Program-made: the position numbers and the translations under genes
Shown here: positions 63,354 to 64,000 of the stretch, in pieces
Numbering within the stretch: position 1 is the first letter of the stretch
How the letters are laid out: each line of letters begins with the position of its first letter
Notes under the pieces: model-generated
What the model was told of the DNA's origin: nothing
The model's input: only the letters and a program-made list of their open reading frames with translations
The model's database searches: none
From: Methanobacterium aggregans
GTDB taxonomy: Archaea; Methanobacteriota; Methanobacteria; Methanobacteriales; Methanobacteriaceae
Length of the DNA: 64,000 nt
Reading direction: 5' to 3'
Assembly (NCBI RefSeq): GCF_017874455.1
Contig: NZ_JAGGLN010000004.1
Location: forward strand, 124,001 to 188,000

Positions 63354-64000
63354 ATGTCCATTGTATATTCAGAGGACTATAGAAATCATTCAACAGGAAA
63401 TCATCCTGAAAATAATTCACGCATTACCCACACAATGGATGCCGTCCAAGAACAAATAAAAAAGGGCTTTATTGAAGAAATTCCAGTTTTAAAACCTGAA
63501 ACTGTGTCCAAACAGGATTTATTCAGGGTTCATACAGAACAACATGTTGAAATGGTTCGTTCCTTCTGTGAGGGAGGTGGGGGTTACCTTGACTTCGATA
63601 CATTTGCATCGCCTGAAACCTACAGCACAGCAAAGCTTGCAGCAGGAGGTGCAGTAACTGCATCAAAACTGGTTTTAAATGGACATGACTTTTCTTACTC
63701 CATTGCAAGACCTCCAGGACACCATGCAACAAGAGATAAGGTCATGGGTTTCTGTTTCTTCAACAACCTGGCTGTGGCAGTTGAGTACCTCAGAAAGGTT
63801 CATGGTGTAAAGAAGTTTTTCATAGTGGACTTCGATGTTCACTACGGTAATGGAACTGCTGAAATATTCTACAACGACCCAAATGTTCTTTATGTATCCA
63901 TTCACCAGGACCCTAACACAATTTTTCCAGGAAAGGGTTTTGTGGAAGAAACTGGAGATGGTGGAGGGGAAGGCTGTAACTTGAACATTCCCATGCCCCC
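63354..64000 (+). CDS. Histone-deacetylase/acetylpolyamine amidohydrolase family protein, 3' end outside window
   Basis: The first 215 residues of a zinc-dependent deacetylase. Family motifs are HSTGNHPENNSRI near the start, ARPPGHHATRD with the catalytic His pair, and IVDFDVHYGNGTAEIF with zinc ligands Asp and His. VSIHQDPNTIFPGKG then follows before the sequence ends at the window edge. The ATG at 63354 is the first fitting start; GGGAG lies 12 bases before. Archaeal members act on acetyl-lysine or acetylpolyamines; which one is not decided by sequence here. Confidence 0.9.
   Translation, partial: MSIVYSEDYRNHSTGNHPENNSRITHTMDAVQEQIKKGFIEEIPVLKPETVSKQDLFRVHTEQHVEMVRSFCEGGGGYLDFDTFASPETYSTAKLAAGGAVTASKLVLNGHDFSYSIARPPGHHATRDKVMGFCFFNNLAVAVEYLRKVHGVKKFFIVDFDVHYGNGTAEIFYNDPNVLYVSIHQDPNTIFPGKGFVEETGDGGGEGCNLNIPMP

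Overview
The window reads as chromosomal DNA of a hydrogenotrophic methanogenic archaeon of the order Methanobacteriales, most likely Methanobacterium. The mcrBDCGA and mtrEDCBAFGH operons sit head to tail, and the mvhDGAB hydrogenase operon, several methanogenesis marker genes, CobY-type cobalamin synthesis, coenzyme M synthesis (comB), class II SerRS and archaeal GltB-type proteins are all present. Intergenic DNA is very AT-rich, with archaeal TATA elements and Shine-Dalgarno sites of the GGAGG/GGTGA type. The genus is inferred from gene order and protein similarity; no rRNA is present to confirm it. I found no tRNA, rRNA, CRISPR array, insertion sequence or prophage.

Layout. 1-5.5 kb: housekeeping genes (serS, running in from the left edge; an FKBP isomerase; a TmcAL-like nucleotidyltransferase; pyrC). 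5.7-14.2 kb: one 2828-residue surface protein built of about 17 DUF11-like repeats. 14.6-19.3 kb: a CooT-like nickel protein gene facing the mvhDGAB operon, whose promoter carries a 20-base sequence repeated with a 25-bp period. 19.8-26.5 kb: sufC-sufB, fae, a PRC-barrel protein, cobY, htpX and a methanogenesis marker 14 gene. 26.9-36.7 kb: mtr and mcr, all on the minus strand, separated by a perfect hairpin plus T8 at the end of mcrA. 37.0-39.7 kb: two radical-SAM genes on the opposite strand, Mmp10 (McrA arginine methylation) and a candidate McrA glutamine methyltransferase. 39.9-41.8 kb: a DUF134 regulator, a NifX-like protein and an Mrp/NBP35 ATPase, with a 20-bp palindrome at the regulator start. 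42-54.6 kb: mixed conserved genes (phosphoesterase, marker 7 and a partner, TRAM protein, comB, TraB, GTPase, tRNA thiolase, thiamine-binding protein, aminotransferase, CPBP protease, trm1). 54.8-58.4 kb: an unrecognised anchored protein and three tandem DUF4013 membrane proteins. 58.6-64 kb: a GltB3-GltB2 pair divergent from an HTH regulator, a small unknown protein, an Lrp-type regulator and the start of a histone-deacetylase-like gene.

How the genes fit together. MvhDGA supplies electrons from H2 to heterodisulfide reductase (whose genes are not here). Mtr transfers the methyl group from H4MPT to coenzyme M and pumps Na+. Mcr releases methane. ComB helps make coenzyme M, CobY the corrinoid used by MtrA, and Mmp10 with its neighbour modify McrA. 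Ni supply (CooT-like) and Fe-S supply (SufBC, Mrp, NifX-like) support these metalloenzymes.

The most unusual things seen are regulatory: paired sites at the mvh promoter, a perfect palindrome at the DUF134 gene, 10-bp inverted arms placed at both predicted start sites of the gltB/regulator divergent promoter, and a set of hairpin-plus-T8 terminators, including one between mcrA and mtrE.
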